A DNA stretch of 8,324 bases from Singulisphaera sp. GP187 (GCA_943327965.2 CALPYQ020000049.1:1-8324); one strand, 5' to 3'; counted from the first letter of the stretch, positions 1 to 6,044 are shown. Numbers and translations are program-made. The notes: generated from the letters alone by a model not told the origin.

Positions 1-282
1 ATGGCCAACAAAGGCGAGCCTGTGGATGCTGCCGCAGTGCCATTTTCAACCTTGGTGCCTGCGTTCATTACGTCTGAATTAAAGAGCGCCTTCACCATTG
101 GTTTCTTGATTTACATTCCGTTTGTGGTCATTGATCTGATTGTGTCCAGTGTCTTGATGTCCATGGGCATGATGATGTTGTCGCCCATGATGATTTCGAT
201 GCCCTTCAAACTCATGCTGTTTGTTTTGGTGGATGGCTGGAGCCTTATTCTGGGCTCTTTGGCCGCAAGCTTCGTCACCTAG
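1..282 (+). CDS. fliP: FliP flagellar export gate protein, C-terminal part
   Basis: This is the last 93 residues of FliP, an integral membrane protein of the flagellar type III export gate, where it assembles with FliQ and FliR into the export channel. The visible part has the FliP hallmarks: the [14 protein letters not shown] stretch (about residues 18-31 of this fragment), two hydrophobic helices, a Met-rich GMMML segment and the near-invariant [13 protein letters not shown] close to the C-terminus. By recall of the E. coli protein (about 245 aa), roughly 150 residues lie upstream of the window, so the ATG at base 1 is an internal methionine and not the start. It ends in TAG, 22 bases before fliQ, as expected for a fliPQR operon. 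The family assignment is near certain. Confidence 0.96.
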   Translation: MANKGEPVDAAAVPFSTLVPAFITSELKSAFTIGFLIYIPFVVIDLIVSSVLMSMGMMMLSPMMISMPFKLMLFVLVDGWSLILGSLAASFVT

Positions 283-304
283 CTCACAAAGAAAGAATCA
301 CACC

Positions 305-574
305 ATGGATACCGCAACCGTTGTTGATTTAGGTCGCCAAGCACTTTGGATGACCGTTCTCATTTCTGCACCCCTGTTGGGTGTGGCTTTGTTTGTGGGT
401 TTGATCATCGGTATTTTGCAAGCTGCCACATCCATCAATGAGGCCACTTTGAGCTTCATTCCCAAACTGGCTGCGCTGGCCATTACGTTGGCAGTGGTTG
501 GTGGCTGGCAACTGAACACCTTGGTCGATTACACGCGTGCTTTGTTTCAACGCATACCCGGCTTGTTTACCTGA
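305..574 (+). CDS. fliQ: FliQ flagellar export gate protein
   Basis: This encodes a small (89 aa) membrane protein of the flagellar type III export gate, which packs around the FliP/FliR core in the inner membrane. Length is normal for FliQ. The sequence has two hydrophobic hairpin helices (about residues 16-38 and 53-72) joined by the family-typical polar loop QAATSINEATLSFIPK. The ATG at 305 is chosen because it yields the normal FliQ N-terminus with an A/G-rich ribosome binding stretch (AAAGAAAG) upstream. A longer in-frame ORF from 221 would overlap fliP and add a non-family extension. The stop TGA overlaps the fliR start by one base (TGATG), suggesting translational coupling. Confidence 0.96.
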   Translation: MDTATVVDLGRQALWMTVLISAPLLGVALFVGLIIGILQAATSINEATLSFIPKLAALAITLAVVGGWQLNTLVDYTRALFQRIPGLFT

Positions 575-1344
575 TGGACATTGCAGTCACCGAACTGATG
601 GAGCGCTTTTATGGGCTCATTTGGCCGATGCTGCGAATCTCGGCCTTGTTGGTAGCCGCCCCTATTTTTTCATTGCGCGCCCTCAACTTGCGCATCCGAA
701 TTGTCTTTGCCATGGCCCTCACGTGGCTGGTTTACCCCATGCACGATTGGCCCAAAATTGACCCCCTGTCTGCAGGTGGTTTGTTAGAAATTGGCAATCA
801 ACTCATGATTGGTTTGCTAATGGGCTTGATGCTTCAAGTGGTGACTGCCGCCATTGTGGTGGCGGGCCAGTCCATTGCCAATGCCATTGGTTTGTCAATG
901 GCCACCATGATCGACCCCAACATGGGCAACGTGCCGGTTATTTCTCAATTTTTGTTGGTCATGGCCACCCTGATCTTTGTCGGTTTGGGCGGTCATGCGC
1001 TGCTCATCAATTTGGTCATTGAAAGCTTCAACAGCTTGCCCATTGGCAGCCATCTTTTGACCACCGAAGCCATGAAGCAATTCATTGCTTGGAGTTCCAT
1101 GCTGTTTTTGGGCGCATTGCTCATTGCCTTGCCCGTCATGGTGGCGCTGTTGTTCATCAACATTGGCCTGGGCGTGGCCACCCGTGCGGCACCCAGCTTG
1201 AACATTTTCTCGGTCGGTTTTCCAGCCATGATTTTTGCTGGATTTGGCGTACTCATCTTGGCCTTGCCTAACATTGGCGATCGCATTCAATGGCTTTGGA
1301 TGCAAGGGTTTTTTCAAGTTCGCGCCTTGGTTGGCCTCACCTAA
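574..1344 (+). CDS. fliR: FliR flagellar export gate protein
   Basis: This encodes FliR (256 aa, normal length), the polytopic inner-membrane protein that completes the FliP/FliQ/FliR export gate and contacts FlhB. The N-terminus has the typical R-I-S-A-L-L-x-A-P-I-F pattern (about residues 22-32). It is followed by hydrophobic helices and the characteristic central segment with GQSIANAIGLSMATMIDP (about residues 98-115), which the family uses to line the gate, and a C-terminal NIGLGVATRAAPSLNIFSVG stretch (about 191-210). The start overlaps the fliQ stop. No separate strong ribosome binding site is evident, consistent with coupling to fliQ. No frameshift or missing segment was seen. Confidence 0.96.
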   Translation: MDIAVTELMERFYGLIWPMLRISALLVAAPIFSLRALNLRIRIVFAMALTWLVYPMHDWPKIDPLSAGGLLEIGNQLMIGLLMGLMLQVVTAAIVVAGQSIANAIGLSMATMIDPNMGNVPVISQFLLVMATLIFVGLGGHALLINLVIESFNSLPIGSHLLTTEAMKQFIAWSSMLFLGALLIALPVMVALLFINIGLGVATRAAPSLNIFSVGFPAMIFAGFGVLILALPNIGDRIQWLWMQGFFQVRALVGLT

Positions 1345-1353
1345 AGGAAAGGT
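1345..1353 (+). promoter_or_regulatory. Strong ribosome binding site of flhB
   Basis: AGGAAAGGT lies between the fliR stop and the flhB ATG, about 6 bases before the start. It is one of the best Shine-Dalgarno matches in the window and supports the start at 1359. Confidence 0.75.
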
Positions 1354-1358
1354 GACAC

Positions 1359-2507
1359 ATGGCTGAAGAATCAGGCGCAGAAAAGACCGAAGACCCGACG
1401 GCGCGAAAACTTCGCAATGCTCGGGATGAAGGTCAAGTTGCCCGCTCCATCGAATTGCCAGCTGCCGCTGTCACCATTGGTGCAGTACTGGTCATGTTCA
1501 TGATGGGCGGCTTTTTGATCAAGCACATGGCCGAGATTTTTGCGTCCGGCTTCAAGTTTGACCGCAAAACCTTGGACAACCCCGACCTCATGGTCACCAC
1601 CTTTGCACACCATTTGGGTGAGAGTTTCTTGCTCATTGTGCCCATCTTGATGGTGACAGTTGTATTGGCCATTTTGTCCAGCGGTGCCACGGGCGGTTAT
1701 TTGTTTTCACTCAAAAGCATCTTGCCCAACTTTGGCAAGCTCAGTCCCTTGGCTGGCTTCAAAAGAATGTTTGGTACCCATGCGGCTGTTGAACTTCTCA
1801 AAGCCATTTTGAAATTCACTTTGGTGGCCTTGGTTCTGTGGGCCTTGGTCAGTCGGCAAATGGACGCCATGATGAAGTTGGGTCAAATGGCCCTTGAACC
1901 TGCTTTGGCCGCTGCGGGTTGGATGATTGCCGAGTCAGCACTTTGGTTGTCTCTGAGTTTGATGATCATTGCCCTCATTGATGCGCCCTACCAAAAGTAC
2001 TCCTACATCAAACGCATGCGCATGACCAAGCAAGAGGTCATTGACGAGATGAAGGACATGGAAGGTCGCCCCGAGGTAAAGCAACAAATTCGGAGGCGTC
2101 AGCGCGAGATGGCCAACAACAGAATGTTGCAAAAGGTCAAAGATGCCGATGTGGTCATTACCAACCCAGAGCACTTTGCTGTGGCGCTTTCTTACGACCC
2201 AACCGGCGATGGCGCCCCCATATTGTTGGCCAAAGGCTCAGACCACATGGCTGCACGCATTCGAGAAGAAGCCCTCAAGCACGATGTCGAAATGTTTGCG
2301 GCACCGCCTTTGGCACGTGCGCTTTATTTCAGCACCGAGGTCGATTATCCAGTGCCTGAGTCTTTGTACTTGGCCGTTGCGCAGGTCATTGCCTATGTCT
2401 TCAGTTTGGCCGATGTGCGCCCGGGCGTTGAGCCTATGGCCAAGCCAAACCCCAAAGTGCCAGCGTCCATGCAGTTCGACACCAACGGCAAAATAGTGCC
2501 CAACTAA
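1359..2507 (+). CDS. flhB: FlhB export gate/substrate-specificity switch, with NPEH cleavage site
   Basis: FlhB (382 aa, normal length) controls which substrates the flagellar type III system exports. It has four membrane helices followed by a cytoplasmic domain that cleaves itself at a conserved N-P-T-H motif. The N-terminus carries the family signature EKTEDPTARKLRNARDEGQVARS (about residues 8-30). Four hydrophobic segments lie near residues 31-55, 88-110, 144-165 and 185-208, and the charged linker with EVIDEMKDMEGRPEVKQQ follows. The cleavage motif sits at residues 269-272, the expected place, but reads N-P-E-H. The catalytic Asn and Pro are kept, so cleavage is probably retained. Downstream the domain is complete (AVALSYDP, APILLAKG, PLARALY), with a short PK-rich tail. 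It is the last recognisable export gene of the operon, 24 bases before an unrecognised gene. Confidence 0.96.
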   Translation: MAEESGAEKTEDPTARKLRNARDEGQVARSIELPAAAVTIGAVLVMFMMGGFLIKHMAEIFASGFKFDRKTLDNPDLMVTTFAHHLGESFLLIVPILMVTVVLAILSSGATGGYLFSLKSILPNFGKLSPLAGFKRMFGTHAAVELLKAILKFTLVALVLWALVSRQMDAMMKLGQMALEPALAAAGWMIAESALWLSLSLMIIALIDAPYQKYSYIKRMRMTKQEVIDEMKDMEGRPEVKQQIRRRQREMANNRMLQKVKDADVVITNPEHFAVALSYDPTGDGAPILLAKGSDHMAARIREEALKHDVEMFAAPPLARALYFSTEVDYPVPESLYLAVAQVIAYVFSLADVRPGVEPMAKPNPKVPASMQFDTNGKIVPN

Positions 2508-2531
2508 CACGATCCTTGCTAAAGTCTTCTT

Positions 2532-3071
2532 ATGAGTCAAGAACAAAATCCAGACGAACCGCTGATCATTAAAAGTGATCGTGCTCACACCGTCAGCATG
2601 CCGGAAGGCACCAACAATGCCATCGGTAAAAAAGGCGAAGCCGGCGATCCCTCCATCCGAAAAGTGGTGGCCGATCCTGACGATCATCCTGTCGAACATA
2701 TGGTCATGGGCGAAGGCGTTAGCAAAGCGCCCGAAAAAACCGCTGACAACTATGCCAAGGAAGACAACTTCAAAGGTTATCAGGGTCTTGCCGATGCGGC
2801 CGATCGTTTTGTAGACGCTCCCAAAGATGCAGCGGTGCCGCCGCCTCTTCGCAGTTCAATCGACATCACCAAGCTTAAAACCCACCTGGCGTCTCAAGAC
2901 ACTTCAACTGCTGTCGAAGCTATGGAAGGTGATGGTTTAAAAGATGAACTGATCGCCAGAGCCAGAGCTGCAAAAAACTCAGACCAACCAGAAATGAACT
3001 TTCCTGCGCGCGTCATCAACCTCAAGATCCAGAATGACAAGTTGCGTAATCGTCTCGAAAATCTTGAATAA
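2532..3071 (+). CDS. Unrecognised acidic soluble protein, paralogue A of the flhB-linked cassette
   Basis: I do not recognise this 179-aa protein. It has no signal peptide and no membrane segment, and is rich in Asp, Glu and Lys, so it is probably cytoplasmic. It is plainly a paralogue of the next gene. Residues 14-60 align without gaps to residues 33-79 of the neighbour (18/47 identical by hand count), and 91-179 to 89-177 (44/89 identical). The shared C-terminal half contains AVPPPL (101-106), K-T-x-L-x-x-Q-D-x-x-T-A-V (116-128), and a charged helix with FPxRV and QNxKxRxRLExLE (157-179) that looks coiled-coil forming. It carries about 21 extra residues (within 61-90) relative to the paralogue. 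The start has only a weak ribosome binding site, 24 bases after flhB, so it probably belongs to the flhB operon. A role in flagellar export or assembly is inferred from position only. Confidence 0.85.
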   Translation: MSQEQNPDEPLIIKSDRAHTVSMPEGTNNAIGKKGEAGDPSIRKVVADPDDHPVEHMVMGEGVSKAPEKTADNYAKEDNFKGYQGLADAADRFVDAPKDAAVPPPLRSSIDITKLKTHLASQDTSTAVEAMEGDGLKDELIARARAAKNSDQPEMNFPARVINLKIQNDKLRNRLENLE

Positions 3072-3120
3072 AGGAACGCTGAATGAGCACGGAACCTACC
3101 AAGGGTGAGAACGAAGAAGG
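3066..3120 (+). repeat. Duplicated gene-junction sequence, copy 1
   Basis: This 55-base stretch spans the last codons of the first cassette gene, the AGGAAC ribosome binding site and the first 12-13 codons of the second gene. It matches 3620-3674 at 46 of 55 positions without gaps, including GAATAAAGGAAC and ACGGAACC. It shows that the junction was copied when the cassette formed. Confidence 0.85.
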
Positions 3121-3625
3121 TCAGTCCGCTGACCCCAAGGTGTCTGATACCTCTAAGCTGCTCGACAAGCTCTTCAGTAAAAGTGAGCCTGCAAACATCA
3201 TCAGCGTCCCCGCAAGCCGGAACCATGCGGTGACCCATCAAACCGAAGCTGGCGAAACATTCGTTCGAAAAGTCGTTAACGATTCTGACGAGCAGACCTT
3301 CCAACGCTTGGTCAGCGGCGCTGATGACAGCGCCGCCAAAGTCCCAGACCGCATTGTGAACACCCCCCATGAAGTTGCTGTACCGCCGCCACTTCACGAA
3401 GCTGTTGAAACGACCCCAATCAAAACTTATCTAAACGCTCAAGACATTCCAACTGCTGTCGATGCTGTTGAGAGCGAAACGGTAAAAGCCGAACTTCTGG
3501 CCGAAGCAACAGCAGCAAACCATGCCGCCAAGCCAGTCATTGACTTTCCAGAACGCGTGAGCAACATCAAGACCCAGAACGAGAAGATACGCGTCCGTCT
3601 GGAAAGCCTGGAACGTCAGGAATAA
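3083..3625 (+). CDS. Unrecognised acidic soluble protein, paralogue B of the flhB-linked cassette
   Basis: This 180-aa hydrophilic protein has no signal peptide or membrane helix and is not a family I recognise. It is homologous to the preceding gene product over most of its length. Conserved blocks are KS(E)xA...SxP (33-43), TEAGExxxRKVVxDxD (54-69), AVPPPL (99-104), I-K-T-Y-L...Q-D-x-x-T-A-V (113-126) and the terminal charged helix with F-P-E-R-V and Q-N-E-K (155-177). Its first ~30 residues differ from paralogue A but resemble the start of the third cassette gene (MSTEPT-G-N). The gene starts 11 bases after the previous stop with AAAGGAAC as ribosome binding site, and is followed 11 bases later by the third gene with the same signal, so the three genes are one translation unit. 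It is possibly a cytoplasmic partner of the membrane protein encoded next; that is inference. Confidence 0.85.
   Translation: MSTEPTKGENEEGQSADPKVSDTSKLLDKLFSKSEPANIISVPASRNHAVTHQTEAGETFVRKVVNDSDEQTFQRLVSGADDSAAKVPDRIVNTPHEVAVPPPLHEAVETTPIKTYLNAQDIPTAVDAVESETVKAELLAEATAANHAAKPVIDFPERVSNIKTQNEKIRVRLESLERQE
3315..3336 (+). other. Perfect 9-bp GC-rich stem-loop inside paralogue B
   Basis: GCGGCGCTG (3315-3323), loop ATGA, CAGCGCCGC (3328-3336) form a perfect inverted repeat within the coding sequence. There is no T-tract after it, so it is not an intrinsic terminator. It coincides with the region where paralogue B is shorter than paralogue A. It might affect mRNA processing or stability, or be chance from GC-rich codons. 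Confidence 0.5.
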
Positions 3626-3674
3626 AGGAACTCTCAATGAGTACGGAACCCACCACGGGTCATAACGATCAAGG
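3620..3674 (+). repeat. Duplicated gene-junction sequence, copy 2
   Basis: This is the second copy of the 3066-3120 junction (46/55 identical, offset 554 bases). It covers the stop of paralogue B, the AGGAAC ribosome binding site and the first codons of the membrane coiled-coil gene. The similarity fades after about codon 13, so the third gene took its translation start region from the second or from a common ancestor. Confidence 0.85.
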
Positions 3675-4617
3675 CCTACCCAATGAGGTCAGCCCAGTAG
3701 CCAATGAAACAGCTGCTGGTACAGATATGGCTGCAGCAACCGCCGCCGCCGCTGCGTCTGTTGCAAGCACAGCAGCAGCCGTAAAAGCCGCAGAACAAGC
3801 CCTACAGGTCGACAACGACGAATTAGAAGGCGTCAAATTGGTGGCCTTGGAGTCTGCCGAGTTGGCCACGCGCTCTGCCAACTTGGCAGTGAGTGCTGGT
3901 GAAAACATGAAGACGACCACCACCAACCTTGAAAATTTAATGAAAGAGCATAAAAAACAAGTGCTCATTTTGTTGGTTTCTGCGGCTGGTTTCATGTTCA
4001 TCGCTGCGGCCGTTTTTGCGGGTATGACCATCAGCCTCAAGTCGCGAATTAACCAAATGGACACCATGCTCACCGTCTTGAGCAAGCGTGTCACAGAACT
4101 TGACGTTTCCTTGGAGTTGGTCAGCTCAGTCAATGAAGGCTTGCAGGCCATGGTGGCCAAGCAAGACGACATCACCAAAATGCAGGGCTCTTTAGAAGCT
4201 CGCCTGAACGAGGCCATCAAAAACACCGAAAGCGTGCCAGAGAAAACCGCGCAGCAGGTGGGCGAAAAAGGCCAAGCCTTGGCCGCACAGATCAAATCTT
4301 TGGAAGGTCGCTTTGTGCAGCAGTCTCGTGCGCTTGATTCACTGTCGGGCAAGGTCAATGGCCTGCAAGGCGTCGTGGGCGAAACGGGCGGCTTCAAGAA
4401 AGAAATGGAAACATTGGCCAAGTTGCAACGTGAGCGCCAAGCCGCCGAGAACGCTGCGGCCGCCGCAGCGGCAGCTCGCGCCGCAGCCGCTGCCAACAAT
4501 GCCAATACCGTCTCGTCTTCTCAAGCAAAACAAAAAGAGAAAATGGTTCAGTACCCTAGGCAACAACAAGAAACTACGCCTGCGGGGTCGAGTGGTGTGT
4601 TGAGTAGCAAGCCCTGA
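3637..4617 (+). CDS. Unrecognised single-pass membrane protein with long coiled coil, third gene of the cassette
   Basis: This 326-aa protein is not a family I recognise. From the N-terminus: a short start copied from paralogue B (MSTEPT-G-N), an Ala-rich stretch (about residues 31-52), a charged helical region ending in KEHKK, one strong membrane helix (about residues 109-134), then a long heptad-like helical region (about 135-265), an Ala tract with a single Arg (about 269-289) and a polar Gln/Ser/Pro-rich tail. There is no cleavable signal peptide. Lysines just before the helix suggest the N-terminus is in the cytoplasm and the coiled coil in the periplasm; this topology is inferred. It starts 11 bases after the previous stop with an AAAGGAAC ribosome binding site, and the operon terminator follows its stop. 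The layout suits a scaffold or tether in the envelope near the flagellar base. Confidence 0.88.
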   Translation: MSTEPTTGHNDQGLPNEVSPVANETAAGTDMAAATAAAAASVASTAAAVKAAEQALQVDNDELEGVKLVALESAELATRSANLAVSAGENMKTTTTNLENLMKEHKKQVLILLVSAAGFMFIAAAVFAGMTISLKSRINQMDTMLTVLSKRVTELDVSLELVSSVNEGLQAMVAKQDDITKMQGSLEARLNEAIKNTESVPEKTAQQVGEKGQALAAQIKSLEGRFVQQSRALDSLSGKVNGLQGVVGETGGFKKEMETLAKLQRERQAAENAAAAAAAARAAAAANNANTVSSSQAKQKEKMVQYPRQQQETTPAGSSGVLSSKP

Positions 4618-4627
4618 TGTGCACTCC

Positions 4628-4657
4628 AAAAAGCAGCGTCACAACGCTGCTTTTTTT
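4628..4657. terminator. Rho-independent terminator, probably bidirectional
   Basis: AAAAAGCAGCGT (4628-4639), loop CACA, ACGCTGCTTTTT (4644-4655) form a perfect 12-bp stem followed by T's to 4657. It stops the + strand export-gate/cassette operon 10 bases after its last stop. The A-run on the other side gives a U-tract for minus-strand transcripts as well. The regulator's stop codon (4656-4658) lies directly at the stem edge, so the two convergent units share it. Confidence 0.92.
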
Positions 4658-5843
4658 ATGCCGCTTTGTCGGGCTCCGAGTTGACCACTGGCAAGGTGCC
4701 TTGCCTTAAGTCGTATTTGTTCAACTTTTCAATCAGAGTGGTGCGCTGCAAATTCAACAAGCGCGCCGTTTGCGACACATTGCCATCGGTGCGGTTCAGT
4801 GCCTGAAGAATTAAGTCGCGCTCTATGTCGGCCAGGCGGTCTTTGAGCGACAAGCCCTCGGGCGGCAAACTGGGCAGGCCTTGCGCCAACATGATGATGT
4901 CTTGCACTTCGTTGTGCATGTCCATGCCCAAGGGCGGCGCAGGATTGGCAAAAGGATTCATGACTTCGGCATTGGCACTCTGGTGCAAGTCATGGTTGCT
5001 GATGGGCGCCACTATTTCCAAAGAGTCTATGAGGGGCGTGGTGACGCGCTCGGCCTGCAACACACGCAGGCCTTTAGGCAACAAAGACGATGGCACGGTG
5101 GCCAATGTCAAAAGCTGACCGCTGAACAAGGTGTTGAAGCGGTCGACCAAATTGGACAACTCTCGCACATTGCCAGGCCACGCATAATCTTTGAGGGCTT
5201 CTAAAAATTCGACCGAAAACGTGATGGGCGTCTGCCCTTTGGCTGCAAAGTATTCTGCAAAATGCATCAACAAAGCGGGTACATCTTGGGTGCGTTGGCG
5301 CAAAGCGGGTGTGTTCAAAGGCAGAACATTCAGTCGGTAATACAAGTCTTCTCTAAAGCGTCCGGCTTCAATTTCGGCTTCAAGGTCGCGGTGGGTGGCG
5401 GCTACCACGCGCACATCGACTTCCACAGATTTCAAAGCCCCCACAGGATCGACTGTTCGCTCCTGCAAAACACGCAGCAACTTCACTTGCATGTCCAGCG
5501 ACAAGTCACCAATTTCGTCCAAAAAAATGGTACCGCCGTGGGCCAGTTCAAAACGCCCAATGCGGTCGGCCATGGCGCCGGTAAAGGCGCCTTTGCGATG
5601 ACCAAACAATTCGCTTTCCAACAAATCTTTGGGAATGGCTGCACAGTTGATGGGCACAAAATTTCCGCCGCAACGGTCGGACTGATCGTGCAGGGCACGC
5701 GCCACCAACTCTTTGCCCGTTCCGCTCTCACCCGTAATGAGCACAGTGGCATTGGAAGACGCCACGCGCTCAATCAAATGCCGAATGGCTTCGGCACTGG
5801 GACTGGCGCCAATAAAGGCCTTGGATAGCGTCTTTTTAGCCAT
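4656..5843 (-). CDS. FleQ/FlrA-type sigma-54-dependent activator lacking the N-terminal domain
   Basis: This 395-aa enhancer-binding protein drives RNA polymerase with sigma-54 by ATP hydrolysis, and its likely targets are flagellar genes. The AAA+ domain starts almost at residue 10: Walker A GESGTGKE (38-45), sigma-54 contact loop GAFTGA (85-90), Walker B GGTIFLDE (103-110), [10 protein letters not shown] and WPGNVREL. The C-terminus has a helix-turn-helix (about 355-379, [20 protein letters not shown]) that closely resembles FleQ, as does the preceding [15 protein letters not shown] block. FleQ and FlrA are about 490 aa with a receiver-like N-terminal domain, which is absent here. The start cannot be further upstream, because an in-frame TAA sits three codons before the ATG, and there is no Shine-Dalgarno. 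Recalled c-di-GMP contacts of FleQ are only partly kept (R of ARN conserved, N replaced by A). It is convergent with the export operon and divergent from flgP. It could equally be called an FlrC-like truncated regulator. Confidence 0.9.
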   Translation of the reverse strand: MAKKTLSKAFIGASPSAEAIRHLIERVASSNATVLITGESGTGKELVARALHDQSDRCGGNFVPINCAAIPKDLLESELFGHRKGAFTGAMADRIGRFELAHGGTIFLDEIGDLSLDMQVKLLRVLQERTVDPVGALKSVEVDVRVVAATHRDLEAEIEAGRFREDLYYRLNVLPLNTPALRQRTQDVPALLMHFAEYFAAKGQTPITFSVEFLEALKDYAWPGNVRELSNLVDRFNTLFSGQLLTLATVPSSLLPKGLRVLQAERVTTPLIDSLEIVAPISNHDLHQSANAEVMNPFANPAPPLGMDMHNEVQDIIMLAQGLPSLPPEGLSLKDRLADIERDLILQALNRTDGNVSQTARLLNLQRTTLIEKLNKYDLRQGTLPVVNSEPDKAA

Positions 5844-5848
5844 GGGGC

Positions 5849-5877
5849 TTTATAAATATGACTTGGAGTTGATTCAA
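5849..5877 (-). promoter_or_regulatory. Candidate sigma-70-type promoter of the regulator gene
   Basis: On the minus strand TTGAAT (5877-5872), a 17-base spacer and TATAAA (5854-5849) form a good -35/-10 pair. The -10 ends only five bases before the ATG, so transcription would begin at or next to the start codon. This agrees with the absent Shine-Dalgarno and suggests a leaderless mRNA. A degenerate CATATT, six bases further upstream, could instead serve as the -10. Confidence 0.5.
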
Positions 5878-5889
5878 AACACGACTGTA

Positions 5890-5918
5890 TTGCAAATTTG
5901 TCCATAATTTTCTATAAA
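5890..5918 (+). promoter_or_regulatory. Candidate sigma-70-type promoter of the flgP operon
   Basis: TTGCAA (5890-5895), a 17-base spacer and TATAAA (5913-5918) make a good + strand promoter within the AT-rich part of the divergent region. A start near 5925 would give a leader of about 120 bases before the lipoprotein gene. Confidence 0.5.
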
Positions 5919-5936
5919 TGTCGGAAAACCGTCAGA

Positions 5937-5952
5937 TGGCATCACCTTTTCA
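5937..5952 (+). promoter_or_regulatory. Weak sigma-54-like promoter site upstream of flgP
   Basis: TGGCATCACCTTTTCA matches the TGGCACG-N4-TTGCW pattern in the -24 element (TGGCA) and partly in the -12 element, where the key G of GC is T. The site deserves attention only because a sigma-54 activator gene lies next to it. Confidence 0.25.
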
Positions 5953-6032
5953 CAACACGTCCCGCAGAATGACTCAAGCTTCTCAAGTTGATGCCGATTC
6001 AGAGCTTGAAGGACTTTGTGTCCACACCTTAT

Positions 6033-6040
6033 GAAGGAAA
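6033..6040 (+). promoter_or_regulatory. Ribosome binding site that fixes the flgP start
   Basis: GAAGGAAA ends a few bases before the ATG at 6045. The open frame extends up to an ATG at 5988, but only the 6045 start has this signal and places the lipoprotein signal peptide at the N-terminus. Confidence 0.75.
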
Positions 6041-6044
6041 GCCC

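Noticed and set aside
221..304. N-terminal extension of FliQ from an ATG inside fliP
   Set aside because: The extra residues are out-of-frame fliP sequence and do not belong to the FliQ family; the ATG at 305 gives the normal 89-aa protein.
895..1317. 140-codon minus-strand frame within fliR
   Set aside because: Antisense shadow of a well-conserved membrane protein gene, with no start signal or recognisable features.
2520..2547. Possible sigma-28 flagellar promoter (TAAAGTCT) before the cassette
   Set aside because: The -35-like half matches well, but no GCCGATAA-like -10 occurs at the right distance, so an internal sigma-28 promoter is not supported.
3669..4505. 278-codon open frame on the minus strand, Ala/Ser/Thr-rich
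   Set aside because: It lies antisense to the membrane coiled-coil gene and arises from its GCN-rich codons read backwards. It has no ribosome binding site and no family features, and the + strand gene has clear operon context.
5262..5828. 188-codon + strand open frame opposite the sigma-54 activator
   Set aside because: Its product is a Gln/His/Gly-rich low-quality translation, antisense to highly conserved AAA+ motifs; a shadow frame.
5897..5924. Imperfect AT-rich inverted sequence in the divergent region as a FleQ operator
   Set aside because: Only a partial GTC-A/T-rich-GTC resemblance to the recalled FleQ box and no convincing dyad; it overlaps the promoter elements that explain the AT richness.
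5988..6044. Upstream ATG extending the FlgP-type lipoprotein by 19 residues
   Set aside because: It would bury the signal peptide and lipobox, while the ATG at 6045 has a good ribosome binding site.
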